DNA of 64,000 nt, taken from Arthrobacter liuii (GTDB lineage Bacteria > Actinomycetota > Actinomycetes > Actinomycetales > Micrococcaceae). The stretch is from assembly GCF_014639275.1 (NCBI RefSeq), contig NZ_BMFW01000009.1:62001-126000 (forward strand), read 5' to 3'. Each line of letters opens with the position of its first letter. Positions within the stretch are counted from its first letter, which is position 1. Positions 1 through 9,668 of this stretch are shown piece by piece. Both the position numbers and the translations under genes were made by a program. Below the pieces are notes generated by a model. It did no database searches and was not told where the DNA came from. It saw only the letters and a program-made list of their open reading frames with translations.

Positions 1-784
1 GGGGAGCATCACCCGGCAGGTGGCTCTCCAGCCGCGGAGCGGAGGTTCCTTCCACCATGGCTGCCACGCCCTCCCAGTCCGGAAGTCCTGCCTCCTTAAC
101 CAGGCCGTGGGCAACGTCCACCCGGAAACCGTCCGCGCCACGGTCCAGCCAGAAGCGCAATACCGAGCGCATTTCCTCCTGCACTTCCGGGTTTTCCCAG
201 TTCAGGTCAGGCTGCTTGGTGTCGAAGAGGTGCAGGTACCACTGGCCCGGCGACCCGTCGGCGTCGGTTAACCGGCTCCAGGCAGGGCCGCCGAAAACAG
301 ATTTCCAGTTATTGGGGGCGCGTTTGCCGTCCCCGGATCCCGGTACCTCGTCCTTGCCATCCCGGAACATGTACCGGTTGCGTTCCGGGCTTCCCGGGGC
401 CGCCGCGAGGGCCTCCCGGAACCACACGTGTTCGTCCGATGTGTGGTTGGGAACCAGGTCCACGATGACCTTCAGGCCGCGGCGGTGAGCTTCCTGCAAC
501 ATGGCATCGAAGTCGGCCAGGGACCCAAAAAGCGGGTCCACTTGCCGGTAGTCTGCTACATCGTAGCCGCCGTCGGCCTGCGGCGACTTGTAGAATGGGG
601 ACAGCCAGATGGCGTCCACTCCCAGCCCCGCAAGATAGGGGAGCCGGTCAAGGACACCGCGGATGTCGCCCATCCCATCGCCGTTGCCGTCGGCAAAGGA
701 CCGGGGATAGATCTGGTAGACGACGGCGTCCGTCCACCAGGCATAGGGCATTTGGCGGGGCTCCGGAACGGTTGGGTCGGGCAT
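1..784 (-). CDS. alpha-glucosidase / oligo-1,6-glucosidase, GH13 (C-terminus beyond window)
   Basis: This is a glycoside hydrolase family 13 enzyme that should cleave alpha-glucosidic bonds in imported oligosaccharides in the cytoplasm. Translating the minus strand from ATG at 784 gives 261 residues that run off the left edge. It shows WWTDAVVYQIYPRSF near residue 16, DLVPNHTSDEHVWF at about 109 (conserved region I) and GFRVDVAHG, where the Asp near residue 223 is the expected nucleophile. The acid/base Glu lies outside the window. An AGAGGGG Shine-Dalgarno precedes the start. It is divergent from the sugar ABC transporter at 925 and shares the LacI-type operator at 811-824, so maltose- or trehalulose-like alpha-glucosides are likely substrates. 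The exact substrate is inferred. Confidence 0.9.
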   Translation of the reverse strand, partial: MPDPTVPEPRQMPYAWWTDAVVYQIYPRSFADGNGDGMGDIRGVLDRLPYLAGLGVDAIWLSPFYKSPQADGGYDVADYRQVDPLFGSLADFDAMLQEAHRRGLKVIVDLVPNHTSDEHVWFREALAAAPGSPERNRYMFRDGKDEVPGSGDGKRAPNNWKSVFGGPAWSRLTDADGSPGQWYLHLFDTKQPDLNWENPEVQEEMRSVLRFWLDRGADGFRVDVAHGLVKEAGLPDWEGVAAMVEGTSAPRLESHLPGDAP

Positions 785-810
785 TTGGTTCCCCTCTGAT
801 AACTTTTTGA

Positions 811-824
811 TGTAAACGCTTGCA
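811..824. promoter_or_regulatory. LacI-family operator in divergent promoter
   Basis: The sequence TGTAAACGCTTGCA is a near-perfect palindrome with the core TGNAANCGNTTNCA typical of LacI/GalR-family operators. It lies 27 bp upstream of the glucosidase start and about 100 bp upstream of the binding-protein gene. The obvious candidate regulator is the LacI protein at 4557-5609 in the same cluster. Binding is inferred from sequence and position. Confidence 0.75.
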
Positions 825-924
825 TTCTCGACAGCAACGTTACTAGTGTGATGGTCACCACATCAACCTCACCTAGCAAACGCACTGTCGACTTACTTGT
901 CACTCAGCGAGGAGCTTCAAGCTA

Positions 925-2214
925 ATGAAAACCCCGAGATTCCTGCTTCCGGCTGCTACCGCCGGCATTCTGGCCCTGACGTTGTCCGCCTGCGGTGGCG
1001 GAGGTGGAGGTGGCACCACGGGCGGCGGAGGCAGCGACGCCGATCAAAACCTTGACGCCCGCGGCCCCATCACGTTCGTCCAGGGCAAGGACAACAACAA
1101 TGTGATCCGCCCCCTCATCGATAAGTGGAATGCGGCTCACAAGGATGAGCAGGTCACCTTCAAGGAGCAGACCGACCAGGCAGACCAGCAGCACGATGAC
1201 CTGGTCCAGCACTTCCAGGCCAAGCAGTCCGACTACGACGTGACCGACGTGGACGTCGTTTGGACGGCAGAGTTTGCCGCCAAGGGGTGGCTGCAGCCGC
1301 TGAAGGACAAGATGGCGGTTGACACGGGTGCCATGCTCCCGGCCACAGTGAACAGTGCCACCTATAAAGGCACTCTGTACGCCGCACCGCGCACTTCCGA
1401 TGGCGGTATCCTCTTCTACCGCAAGGACCTGGTTCCCAACGCGCCCAAGACCTGGGACGAGATGATGGGCATGTGCTCCGTCGCCAAAGCCAACAACATC
1501 GGCTGCTACGCGGGACAGTTCAGCAAGTACGAGGGCCTGACTGTCAATGCTTCCGAAGCCATCAACTCCGCCGGCGGCTCAGTCCTTGACAAGGACGGCA
1601 AGCCCAGCCTGAACACCCCAGAGGCAAAGGCGGGCCTGGGTAACCTGGCCACGGCCTACTCGAATGGCAACATTCCCAAGGAAGCAATCACCTACAAGGA
1701 AGAGGACAGCCGCCAGGCGTTCCAGAGCGGCAAGCTCCTGTTCCTGCGCAACTGGCCCTACGTCTACAGCCTCATGAGCACTGAAGGTTCGTCGGCTGTG
1801 AAGGACAAGTTTGGCATGGCTGCCCTTCCGGGCAAGGACGGCCCCGGTGCCTCGTCCCTGGGCGGCCACAACACCGCAATCAGTGTCTACTCCAAGCACA
1901 AGGCCACCGCCCTGGATTTCGTGAAGTTCCTGACCTCCGCCGAGAGTGAGAAGTTCTACGCTACGCAGGGCTCGCTGGCTCCGGTCCTTGGATCGCTGTA
2001 CACGGACCAGGACCTTGTCGCCAAGCTGCCCTACCTGCCGGTCCTGAAGACGTCCATCGAGAAGGCTGTGCCCCGTCCCGTGACGCCTTTCTACCCGGCT
2101 GTTACAAAGGCAATCCAAGACAACGCATACTCCGCAATCAAGGGAGAGAAGTCAGTGGAAACCGCACTTTCTGACATGCAGAAGTCCATCGAGTCCGCCG
2201 GTGCGGGATCGTAG
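925..2214 (+). CDS. ABC transporter sugar-binding lipoprotein (alpha-glucoside type)
   Basis: This is an extracytoplasmic solute-binding protein of family 1 (MalE/AglE-like) of 429 residues. The N-terminus is a lipoprotein signal with lipobox LSAC, so Cys23 should be lipidated. It is followed by a Gly/Ser linker rich in GGGG. The rest has the usual features of the family, including a C-terminal hinge segment (KFLTSAESEKFYATQGSLAP). The start is ATG 925 with GCGAGGAG upstream. It heads an operon with two permeases and is divergent from the GH13 glucosidase, which suggests uptake of alpha-linked di- or oligosaccharides. No ATPase gene is in the cluster, so a shared MsiK-type ATPase elsewhere is the likely partner (inference). 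Confidence 0.92.
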   Translation: MKTPRFLLPAATAGILALTLSACGGGGGGGTTGGGGSDADQNLDARGPITFVQGKDNNNVIRPLIDKWNAAHKDEQVTFKEQTDQADQQHDDLVQHFQAKQSDYDVTDVDVVWTAEFAAKGWLQPLKDKMAVDTGAMLPATVNSATYKGTLYAAPRTSDGGILFYRKDLVPNAPKTWDEMMGMCSVAKANNIGCYAGQFSKYEGLTVNASEAINSAGGSVLDKDGKPSLNTPEAKAGLGNLATAYSNGNIPKEAITYKEEDSRQAFQSGKLLFLRNWPYVYSLMSTEGSSAVKDKFGMAALPGKDGPGASSLGGHNTAISVYSKHKATALDFVKFLTSAESEKFYATQGSLAPVLGSLYTDQDLVAKLPYLPVLKTSIEKAVPRPVTPFYPAVTKAIQDNAYSAIKGEKSVETALSDMQKSIESAGAGS

Positions 2215-2221
2215 TTCTGCC

Positions 2222-3259
2222 ATGGCAACCGAGCTAGGCCCGACGCCGGTCAAGGCACCGGCGTCGGGCGGTACCCCCGTCCATCACGCCCCTAAGGGTG
2301 TGGGGGAAGACAATAGGATCGCAAGCCAGGGCCGCTGGGCGGCCTGGCTGCTCGCCCCGACCATCGTCGCCCTGGCCGTGGTGATCGTTTACCCCATCAT
2401 TAGCGCCATCGTCATGTCGTTCCAGAAGGACGCCGGCCTGGATCCCGCTACCGGCCTGTTCACCGCAGGCGGACCGGCAGGCATCCAAAACTACGTGAAC
2501 TGGCTTGCGCAGCAGTGTTCGGCGCCATCGGGCGGAACCGTCGCCTGTCCGCCCGGCACCCTGGGCGGACAGTTCTGGTCCGCCACGGCCACCACGTTCT
2601 TCTTCACAGTGGTGACGGTGGCGTTCGAAACCGTCCTGGGCTTCTGGATGGCCATGATCATGGCGCGCACGTTCCGAGGCCGGAGCCTGGTCCGCGCCGC
2701 CGTGCTGGTGCCGTGGGCCATCCCTACCGCCGTGACGGCCAAGCTTTGGTTCTTCATCTTCGCTTTTGAGGGCATCGCCAACAAGCTGTTCAACACCACT
2801 ATCCTGTGGACGGGCAGCGAGTGGCCGGCCAAGTGGGCCGTGGTCATTGCGGACGTCTGGAAGACGACGCCGTTCATGGCGCTGTTGATCCTTGCCGGGC
2901 TGCAGATGATTCCGGCGGAAGTGTATGAGGCTGCAAAGGTCGACGGAACCACCGCCTGGCAGCGGTTCCGGTTGATCACCTTGCCGCTGGTAAAGCCGGC
3001 GCTCATGGTGGCCATCCTGTTCCGTACCCTGGATGCGCTGCGCATGTTCGACCTGCCGTACATCCTCACCGGCGGGGCGAACAACACCACCACCTTGTCC
3101 ATCCTGGTGATCAACCAGATCAGGCAAGGCTTCAACTCGGCGGCAGCACTGTCCACCATCACATTCATCATCATCTTCCTCGTCGCCTTCATCTTTGTCC
3201 GCTTCCTCGGGGCAAATGTGGTTGAGCAGAGCGGCGCCTCAGGAAAGGGGAAGAAATGA
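2222..3259 (+). CDS. sugar ABC transporter permease (MalF-like)
   Basis: This inner-membrane permease subunit belongs to the MalF/UgpA family. I chose ATG 2222, which gives 345 residues. A longer reading from 2201 would overlap the binding-protein gene and has no better ribosome site. It has about six membrane segments, starting with WAAWLLAPTIVALAVVIVYP. It has the EAA loop (YEAAKVDGTTAWQRFRLITL) that contacts the ATPase. A periplasmic loop near residues 80-120 is longer than usual and contains two Cys. It is translationally coupled to the next permease by a 4-nt overlap. Confidence 0.92.
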   Translation: MATELGPTPVKAPASGGTPVHHAPKGVGEDNRIASQGRWAAWLLAPTIVALAVVIVYPIISAIVMSFQKDAGLDPATGLFTAGGPAGIQNYVNWLAQQCSAPSGGTVACPPGTLGGQFWSATATTFFFTVVTVAFETVLGFWMAMIMARTFRGRSLVRAAVLVPWAIPTAVTAKLWFFIFAFEGIANKLFNTTILWTGSEWPAKWAVVIADVWKTTPFMALLILAGLQMIPAEVYEAAKVDGTTAWQRFRLITLPLVKPALMVAILFRTLDALRMFDLPYILTGGANNTTTLSILVINQIRQGFNSAAALSTITFIIIFLVAFIFVRFLGANVVEQSGASGKGKK

Positions 3260-4155
3260 CCACGGCAACGGCAGACGCCTCAGCGCTGCGCGCCCAGCAG
3301 GACAAGGGCCGCAAGGCAGCCCAGAACCGCGAAAAATGGGCCCAGGGGCGCACCTATATCAGCGCCGTCGTGATCCTGTTCTGGTGCCTGGCGCCAGCCT
3401 ACTGGATGGTGGTCACCGCGTTCCGCGAGGTCGGTTTCACCTACGACACGTCCATCCTTCCCACCCACGTCACCCTGGACAACTTCAAAACCGCTTTTGA
3501 CACGTCGTTCGGCAACAGGTTCGGCCAGGCCCTGTTGAACAGTGTGTTCATCGGCGGGGTGGTGACGATTGTGTCCCTGCTGATCGGCGTGTTTGCGGCC
3601 TACGCGCTGGCCCGGTTGAATTTTCGTGGCAAGTTCCTGGTGCTCGGCTTCATCCTGGGAGCCTCGATGTTCCCCGGCGTTGCCCTGATCACCCCGCTCT
3701 TCCAGCTGTTCACCAACATCGGCTGGATGGGCACCTACCAGGCCCTGATTATCCCGAACATCTCCTTCGTGCTCCCGCTGACGGTCTACACCATGACCTC
3801 GTTCTTCCGGGAAATGCCGTGGGAGCTGGAGGAATCAGCCCGCGTCGACGGGTGCACGCAGGGACAGGCATTCCGTAAGGTCATCATGCCCCTGGCAGCA
3901 CCGGCGATCTTCACCACGGCCATCCTGGCATTCATTTCGTCGTGGAATGAGTTCCTGATTGCCAGCCAGCTGTCCAGTGACGCAACCCAGCCGGTGACCG
4001 TGGCCATCGCCAACTTCGCCGGTGCACAGCCCAACCAGATCCCTTACACAGCCATCATGGCCGCAGGCACCATCGTCACCATCCCGCTGGTGATCCTGGT
4101 ACTGGTCTTCCAGCGCAAGATTGTCGCCGGCCTCACGGCAGGTGCAGTCAAGTGA
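3256..4155 (+). CDS. sugar ABC transporter permease (MalG-like)
   Basis: This is the second permease of the importer, 299 residues, starting in an ATGA overlap with the upstream permease. It has six predicted membrane segments and the EAA motif EESARVDGCTQGQAFRKVIM. It pairs with the MalF-like subunit at 2222. The ATPase needed for transport is not encoded nearby. Confidence 0.93.
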   Translation: MTTATADASALRAQQDKGRKAAQNREKWAQGRTYISAVVILFWCLAPAYWMVVTAFREVGFTYDTSILPTHVTLDNFKTAFDTSFGNRFGQALLNSVFIGGVVTIVSLLIGVFAAYALARLNFRGKFLVLGFILGASMFPGVALITPLFQLFTNIGWMGTYQALIIPNISFVLPLTVYTMTSFFREMPWELEESARVDGCTQGQAFRKVIMPLAAPAIFTTAILAFISSWNEFLIASQLSSDATQPVTVAIANFAGAQPNQIPYTAIMAAGTIVTIPLVILVLVFQRKIVAGLTAGAVK

Positions 4156-4400
4156 TGCACAACGGTTCCCGTCCCCGTACACGGGGGGCGGGAAACCGCA
4201 GCCGGCTGGTCCGCTCGGGCGAAGATTTCGACATCATCATCGGCTTCCTCGCATTCTGGGCCCTGGTCCTCCTTGTAGTCACGGTGTGGATGGAAGTTAC
4301 CGCCCAGCCCGCTCTTGGATGGGCGCTGGGACTGCTGGCAGCACTGCTGGCGTTGTATGGCATGGTCCGGCTGCGCCGAAAACTTCCCGCCCGCCGGTAG
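4155..4400 (+). CDS. small two-TM membrane protein
   Basis: This hypothetical protein has about 81 residues. An in-frame GTG at 4152 is an alternative start. Its start overlaps the stop of the upstream permease, so it is probably translated from the same mRNA. It has a basic N-terminus, two hydrophobic segments (IIIGFLAFWALVLLVVTVWM and ALGWALGLLAALLALYGMV) and a basic tail. It could be an accessory subunit of the transporter, but I do not recognise the family. Confidence 0.65.
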   Translation: MHNGSRPRTRGAGNRSRLVRSGEDFDIIIGFLAFWALVLLVVTVWMEVTAQPALGWALGLLAALLALYGMVRLRRKLPARR

Positions 4401-4556
4401 GCGCGCCGACCGCCACGGCAACCGCTGCAACAAGTGCCCGTCGTGGCAATGCGTGAGTTACCACTGCCCGTCCGCGTAATGGAAAAATACAGGGCCGGGG
4501 GGAACGCAGGGCCAGCCGGCCCTACGCCGAAAAGGAGTTAAAGAGGGGGACTCAGA

Positions 4557-5609
4557 GTGGCACGGACAACCGAAAGGTCCCAGCGGGGCGGCCATAATGG
4601 CGTCAGTATCGAGGACGTGGCGGCGGCCGCCGGAGTCTCAACAGCCACTGTCTCCCGCGCGGTGCGCGGGTTGCCCCGCGTCTCGCCGGCCACCCGGGAG
4701 AAGATCCTGGAGGTGGCCGGGAACCTGGGCTACGTGGCATCCTCCTCGGCCTCCGGCCTGGCCACGGGACGGACCAAAACCATCGGCGTCCTGGCTCCAT
4801 TCGTCAGCCGTTGGTTCTTCTCCAAAGCCATTGAGGGCGCCGACCGTGAGCTGCATGCCCGGCACTACAACCTCTCACTTTTCAACCTGGGCGGCCACGG
4901 GAGCAACCGTGAGCGGCTCTTCAGCAAGACCATGGTCTACAAGCAGATCGATGCCCTCCTGGTTCTGTGTATGGCGCTTACCCACGAGGAGATCGAGCAC
5001 CTGCAAAAGATCGACATCCCCCTGGTCGTGGTGGGAGGACACGTCGAGGAGTGCTTCTACATCGGCATTGACGACTATGCCGCCGCCTCCACGGCGGTCC
5101 GGCACCTGATCGACCTGGGGCACCGGGACATCGCCCTCCTGCATGGCGACGACGAGACCGACCTGAACTTCGACGTCCCCCGCGTGCGCATCCTGGCGTT
5201 CAAGGACGTCATGGCGGCGGCCAGCCTGCCCACCCGGCCCGAATGGGACGAATGGGGGGATTTTACGGTCCGCAGCGGCCAGGAGGCCTTCCGCCGCCTG
5301 TGGGCCAGGCCCGGAGAGAAGCCCACGGCAATTTTTTGCGCCTCGGACGAGATGGCCATGGGGGTCATCTTCGAGGCAAGCCGGATGGGCGTCAGCGTTC
5401 CCGGCGAACTGTCCGTAGTGGGCATCGACAACCACGATTTCGCTGAGGCCATGGGCCTGACTACCGTTGGACAACGCCCGGACGAGCAGGCAGAGCTGGC
5501 CACCAAGATGCTTCTTGACGAACTGGACGGCGAGTCCGGATCGGTCCGCTTCGCCGTGGCACCCCATGAACTCATCATCCGGCGCACCACGGCCCCGCCC
5601 AGGAATTAG
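4557..5609 (+). CDS. LacI family transcriptional regulator
   Basis: This repressor-type regulator has 350 residues. The N-terminal helix-turn-helix is SIEDVAAAAGVSTATVSRAV near residues 17-36, and a periplasmic-binding-protein-like effector domain follows. The chosen start is GTG 4557, preceded by AAAGGAG and GAGGGGG stretches. It closes the alpha-glucoside cluster and is the likely protein acting at the operator at 811-824. The effector is presumably the imported sugar or a derivative (inference). The 156 bp before it contain no gene that I can see. Confidence 0.93.
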   Translation: MARTTERSQRGGHNGVSIEDVAAAAGVSTATVSRAVRGLPRVSPATREKILEVAGNLGYVASSSASGLATGRTKTIGVLAPFVSRWFFSKAIEGADRELHARHYNLSLFNLGGHGSNRERLFSKTMVYKQIDALLVLCMALTHEEIEHLQKIDIPLVVVGGHVEECFYIGIDDYAAASTAVRHLIDLGHRDIALLHGDDETDLNFDVPRVRILAFKDVMAAASLPTRPEWDEWGDFTVRSGQEAFRRLWARPGEKPTAIFCASDEMAMGVIFEASRMGVSVPGELSVVGIDNHDFAEAMGLTTVGQRPDEQAELATKMLLDELDGESGSVRFAVAPHELIIRRTTAPPRN

Positions 5610-5644
5610 CCCTGCCGAAGAATTGGGCCCGACCGGAAACCGAA

Positions 5645-6529
5645 TCAGGACGCGCGCGCCAGTTGCCGGATGGGAATCCAGCGCGAGGCCAGCCGGCGGT
5701 AGGCCGCAGCGGCACCTGTCATGTCACCCTCCGCCAGGCATTCAATGCCGAGCCTGATATCCATGGGGGACTCGTCCGGATAGACCTTGTCCGCCACGGC
5801 GCCATAGTCCAGTTCCACCATGGAGTCCACGTGGAACTGCTCAAGCCATGCCGTCAGCTGGGCCAGGTCATCGAGCATGTCCAGGTCCGGGGCGGCGAGC
5901 GCCAAATTGGCCACGGCGTACCGGGCCCGCTCCAGGGCATCGGTGATGGAGGTCCAGACGCGGACGGTGAGGATGCGCCCGGCGGCCTCCACCACATCCT
6001 TGCGGTCGGATTCCATGAACAGCGAGAACCAGCTGAAGGGGATGCCCCAGGTGGAGGCCCGGGTGTGTACGCGGATGGATCCGTCCCGGGCCTTCACCAG
6101 GTCGATCCGCTCCTGGTGCCGGTCCCGTTGCTCCTCCGGGATCAGCAGTTCCGCCAGCGGTCCATGGATTCCCTCCATGAGGGCGTTGGCGGCCAGCCCG
6201 GCGCGCAGGACAAGCTGGCTGGGGCAGTACAGGAGGACGGGATCGGTGTCGGCGTCAGCACCGTCTTCGGACGTTCCGCCATCCGGAGCGGCGGTGACGC
6301 GCACCAGGTCGGTGCGCCCGGTGGGGAAAGGGTCCCCGCCGGAGCGGGTGATGCGTCCCAGCGAGGCCAGCAGTTCAGCGTTTTCGACGGCGGCACGCGA
6401 GACAGCGTGCGCCCCGGCCGCCTGCAGGGCGGGGCGTTGTTCCTCCGGGAAGGCTTCCAAGGGTTCGTAGACGCGCAGGGTGGAGGAAAAAGGCAGGCCT
6501 GCCTGGCCCCGGTAGAGGTTTCCCGTCAT
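5645..6529 (-). CDS. conserved hypothetical protein
   Basis: I do not recognise a family for this 294-residue protein. The start ATG 6529 is preceded by AAGGAGACCGTC, and the frame has typical high-GC codon use. It begins MTGNLYRGQAGLPFSSTLRV, is soluble-looking and acidic, and has a mid-region HTRASTWGIPFSWFSLF and an alpha-helical C-terminal third. It is co-oriented with exonuclease III and starts 34 bp downstream of that gene's stop, so the two may share a transcript. Confidence 0.75.
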   Translation of the reverse strand: MTGNLYRGQAGLPFSSTLRVYEPLEAFPEEQRPALQAAGAHAVSRAAVENAELLASLGRITRSGGDPFPTGRTDLVRVTAAPDGGTSEDGADADTDPVLLYCPSQLVLRAGLAANALMEGIHGPLAELLIPEEQRDRHQERIDLVKARDGSIRVHTRASTWGIPFSWFSLFMESDRKDVVEAAGRILTVRVWTSITDALERARYAVANLALAAPDLDMLDDLAQLTAWLEQFHVDSMVELDYGAVADKVYPDESPMDIRLGIECLAEGDMTGAAAAYRRLASRWIPIRQLARAS

Positions 6530-6563
6530 GACGGTCTCCTTGGATGGGTGCCGGGTGCAGTCA

Positions 6564-7370
6564 TCAGTCCGCCAGTTCCACCAGCACCGGAGCGTGGTCC
6601 GAGGCGCCCTTGCCCTTGCGTTCCTCGCGGTCGATGGAGGCGCCGGTGACCCGCGCGGCCAGGGCCGGGGAAGCCAGGACGAAGTCGATCCGCATGCCTT
6701 CCTTCTTGGGGAACCGCAGCTGCGTGTAGTCCCAGTAGGTGTAGACGCCGGGGCCCGGCGTGTAGGGGCGCACCACGTCGGTGTAGCCGGCAGCTTCGAA
6801 TGCGTGGAACGCCTCCCGCTCCGGCGGGCTGACGTGCGTGGACCGGTTGTTGATGAACAGCTCGATGTCCCAGACGTCGTCGTCGAAGGGTGCGATGTTC
6901 CAGTCACCCATCAGGGCCACCTGCGCCTGGGGGTTGTTCGTGACCAGGGCCTGGGCGTGTGTCTTCAGGCTTTCCAGCCACTTGAGCTTGTACGGCATGT
7001 GTTCGTCGTCCAGCGAGCGGCCGTTGGGGACGTAAAGGCTCCAGACGCGGACGCCGGCGCAGGTTGCAGCCATGGCACGAGCTTCCTGGACGGGATCCTT
7101 GCCGGCCTTGCCGAACATGGGCTGGTCCAGGAACGTCCGTTCCACGTCCTCGAGCCCCACCCGGGACGCGATGGCCACGCCGTTCCACTGGTTCACACCG
7201 AAGTGGGCCACCTCGTAGCCCATCCGTTCAAACAGCTCCCACGGAAAGTTCTCGTCCTTGCACTTGGTCTCCTGGATGGCCAGGACATCGCAGTCGCTGC
7301 GCTCGAGCCAGGCTTCAACACGGTCGGCACGGGCACGGAGCGAATTCACATTCCAGGTAGCTATCTTCAC
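6564..7370 (-). CDS. xthA: exodeoxyribonuclease III (AP endonuclease)
   Basis: This is a 268-residue Mg-dependent EEP-family nuclease of base excision repair, with 3'-5' exonuclease and abasic-site endonuclease activity. Visible catalytic motifs are WNVNSLRAR (Asn7), IQETK (Glu34), GDWNIAP in the middle and GASDHAPV at 255-262, containing the catalytic Asp-His pair. The length matches the E. coli enzyme. The start is ATG 7370. Confidence 0.95.
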   Translation of the reverse strand: MKIATWNVNSLRARADRVEAWLERSDCDVLAIQETKCKDENFPWELFERMGYEVAHFGVNQWNGVAIASRVGLEDVERTFLDQPMFGKAGKDPVQEARAMAATCAGVRVWSLYVPNGRSLDDEHMPYKLKWLESLKTHAQALVTNNPQAQVALMGDWNIAPFDDDVWDIELFINNRSTHVSPPEREAFHAFEAAGYTDVVRPYTPGPGVYTYWDYTQLRFPKKEGMRIDFVLASPALAARVTGASIDREERKGKGASDHAPVLVELAD

Positions 7371-7531
7371 GGTTCCTAACTTACCTTGGCAGCCGCGCGC
7401 CGGGTAAAGCCTCGGAAGCCCCTGGCCCGGGATGCCCGTGCAGTTGGTCCCCGGCAGGAAAGGGCGGGTATATTCGCAACAGAATGAGCTGGATCACACA
7501 TCCGGCCACCATGCGAAGGAGCACCCAGCCG

Positions 7532-8656
7532 ATGACCGCAGCCACGGACAACACAAGTGACAGCGCGGCAGGGGGCCGGGGCGCGGAAGTGCTCTTTGGG
7601 CGCCGCGGCCGGCTCGGCGTCATTACCCTGAACCGGCCCCGCGCGGTCAATGCGCTCACGGCGGGAATGGTGGACCTGCTCCTGCGGCAGCTCACCGAAT
7701 GGGCAGCGGACGACGGCGTGGCCACCGTCCTGGTGCAGGGCGCCGGGGAGCGGGGCCTGTGCGCCGGCGGAGACATCGTGGCCATGTACCGGGACATGCT
7801 GCACGGCGGAAACAGCACCGCGGAGTTCTGGCAGGCCGAGTACCGCCTCAACGCGCTGATTGCCCGGTACCCCAAACCATACGTTGCCCTCATGGACGGC
7901 CTGGTCCTTGGCGGCGGGGTGGGCATCTCGGCGCACGGTACCGTCCGTGTGGTCACCGAACGGACCAAGATGGGAATGCCCGAGACCACCATTGGGTTCG
8001 CGCCCGACGTCGGCGGGACCTTCCTGCTTTCGCACGCACCAGGCGAGGCGGGAACCCATGCGGCCCTGACCGGAGCGCATCTCGGCGCGGGGGATGCCCT
8101 GTTCCTGGGCCTTGCCGACCACTACGTTCCGTCGCAGGCGCTGCCCCGGCTGGTGGCGTCGCTGGAAAACGAAAGCCCGAAAGACGCCGTCGCCCGTTAT
8201 GCCGGGGAACCCCCTGCTTCGGTGCTGGCAGGGCAGCGGGACTGGATCGATGCGTGCTACGCCTCGGACGACGCAGGGGAGATCGTTGCCCGCCTCCGGT
8301 CCTGGACCGGGCCCGGGCAGGACGATGCCGTTGAGGCCGCCAGGACGATCGAAGCCAAGTCACCCACGTCGGTCAAGGTCACCCTGGCGTCCCTGCGCCG
8401 TGCTGCAAACCTGAGCCTGGAAGAAGCCCTGGCCCAGGAGTACCGGGCAGGAATCCGCTTCCTGGCCGGACCTGATTTCCGCGAAGGAATCCGCGCCCAG
8501 GTGGTGGACAAAGACAGGAACCCGCAGTGGAAACCGGCAACGCTGGCCGAGGTGCTGCCCCACCAGGTGGACAGGTTCCTCCAGCCGCTGGACGGCGGGG
8601 AGCTGGACTTGCGGCCACGGCCGGAACTGCAAGTGGAGGAGCCAGACCATGCCTGA
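7532..8656 (+). CDS. enoyl-CoA hydratase/isomerase family, probable 3-hydroxyisobutyryl-CoA hydrolase
   Basis: This is a crotonase-fold protein of about 374 residues. It has the oxyanion-hole segments GLCAGGDIVAMYRD and GLVLGGGVGISAHG and the hydrolase-type motif MPETTIGFAPDVGGTFLLS. The extra C-terminal segment, beyond the usual 260 residues of a hydratase, is typical of 3-hydroxyisobutyryl-CoA hydrolases. I chose ATG 7532, which has GAAGGAG 10 nt upstream. Longer starts at 7484 or 7511 are possible. It overlaps by 8 nt a 3-hydroxyisobutyrate dehydrogenase, the next enzyme of valine catabolism, which supports the call. Confidence 0.88.
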   Translation: MTAATDNTSDSAAGGRGAEVLFGRRGRLGVITLNRPRAVNALTAGMVDLLLRQLTEWAADDGVATVLVQGAGERGLCAGGDIVAMYRDMLHGGNSTAEFWQAEYRLNALIARYPKPYVALMDGLVLGGGVGISAHGTVRVVTERTKMGMPETTIGFAPDVGGTFLLSHAPGEAGTHAALTGAHLGAGDALFLGLADHYVPSQALPRLVASLENESPKDAVARYAGEPPASVLAGQRDWIDACYASDDAGEIVARLRSWTGPGQDDAVEAARTIEAKSPTSVKVTLASLRRAANLSLEEALAQEYRAGIRFLAGPDFREGIRAQVVDKDRNPQWKPATLAEVLPHQVDRFLQPLDGGELDLRPRPELQVEEPDHA

Positions 8657-9668
8657 AAAAAGCCGCGTGGCCTTCCTGGGCCTTGGACACATGGGCGGTC
8701 CCATGGCCCGGAACCTGGTCCGGGCCGGTTACCGGGTGACCGGTTTCGACGTGGTGCCGTCCGCCCTGGAAGCGGCGCAGGCGCAGGGTGTTCCCGTGGC
8801 CGGTACGGCGGTGGCTGCATTGGCCGGCGCCGACGTCGTGCTGACGATGTTCCCCAGCGGGCAGCACGTCCTTGACGCCTACCGGGGCGGCGCTGGGCAC
8901 CCCGGGCTGCCGGCGGAACCCGGACTGCTGGCCGCGGCGCCCCCTGGGACCATGTTCCTGGACTGCTCCACCATCAACGTCGACGAGGCCAGGGAAGCCG
9001 CCCGCCTGGCCATCGGGGCAGGCCACCGCTCCGTCGACGCTCCAGTGTCCGGTGGCGTGGTCGGAGCCGAGGCAGGGACCTTGACCTTCATGGCCGGCGG
9101 CGACGAGGCAGACTTTGAGGCGGTGCGGCCGCTCCTGGAGGTTATGGGCAGGCGCGCGGTGCACTGCGGCGGCCACGGGGCTGGACAGGCTGCCAAAATC
9201 TGCAACAACCTCATCCTGGGCGTCTCCATGATCGCAGTCAGCGAGGCTTTCGTCCTCGGCGAAAAGCTGGGACTGGCCCACCAGGCCTTGTTCGACGTCG
9301 CCTCCGCCGCGTCCGGCCAGTGCTGGGCACTGACCACCAACTGTCCCGTGCCCGGACCGGTCCCCACCAGCCCCGCCAATAGCGATTACCAGCCGGGGTT
9401 TGCCTCAGCGCTCATGGCCAAGGACCTCAATCTCGCCGTCAACGCGCTCCACGGCACTGGGGTGGCGGGACAGATGGGAGCGCTCGCAGCCCGGATCTAC
9501 GATAAGTTTGCCGCGGAAGGTGGCGCGGGCCGCGACTTCTCAGCGATCATCACGGACATCCGCGGCGCATTGGAGCAGCAAGCCGGGGCAGCGGACGGGT
9601 CCACCGGCACGGAGGGTCCGCGCCGGCGCGGAACCACAACAGCACACGACGACGGGAGCCCCGAATGA
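8649..9668 (+). CDS. mmsB: 3-hydroxyisobutyrate dehydrogenase
   Basis: This NAD-dependent beta-hydroxyacid dehydrogenase of 339 residues should oxidise 3-hydroxyisobutyrate to methylmalonate semialdehyde. It has the Rossmann motif [12 protein letters not shown] from residue 11, the substrate motif around [10 protein letters not shown], and the [15 protein letters not shown] segment with the catalytic Lys. A tail of about 35 residues rich in Gly, Thr and Arg extends past the usual end. It sits between the CoA hydrolase and an enoyl-CoA hydratase with overlapping ends, so all three are one operon. Confidence 0.93.
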   Translation: MPEKSRVAFLGLGHMGGPMARNLVRAGYRVTGFDVVPSALEAAQAQGVPVAGTAVAALAGADVVLTMFPSGQHVLDAYRGGAGHPGLPAEPGLLAAAPPGTMFLDCSTINVDEAREAARLAIGAGHRSVDAPVSGGVVGAEAGTLTFMAGGDEADFEAVRPLLEVMGRRAVHCGGHGAGQAAKICNNLILGVSMIAVSEAFVLGEKLGLAHQALFDVASAASGQCWALTTNCPVPGPVPTSPANSDYQPGFASALMAKDLNLAVNALHGTGVAGQMGALAARIYDKFAAEGGAGRDFSAIITDIRGALEQQAGAADGSTGTEGPRRRGTTTAHDDGSPE

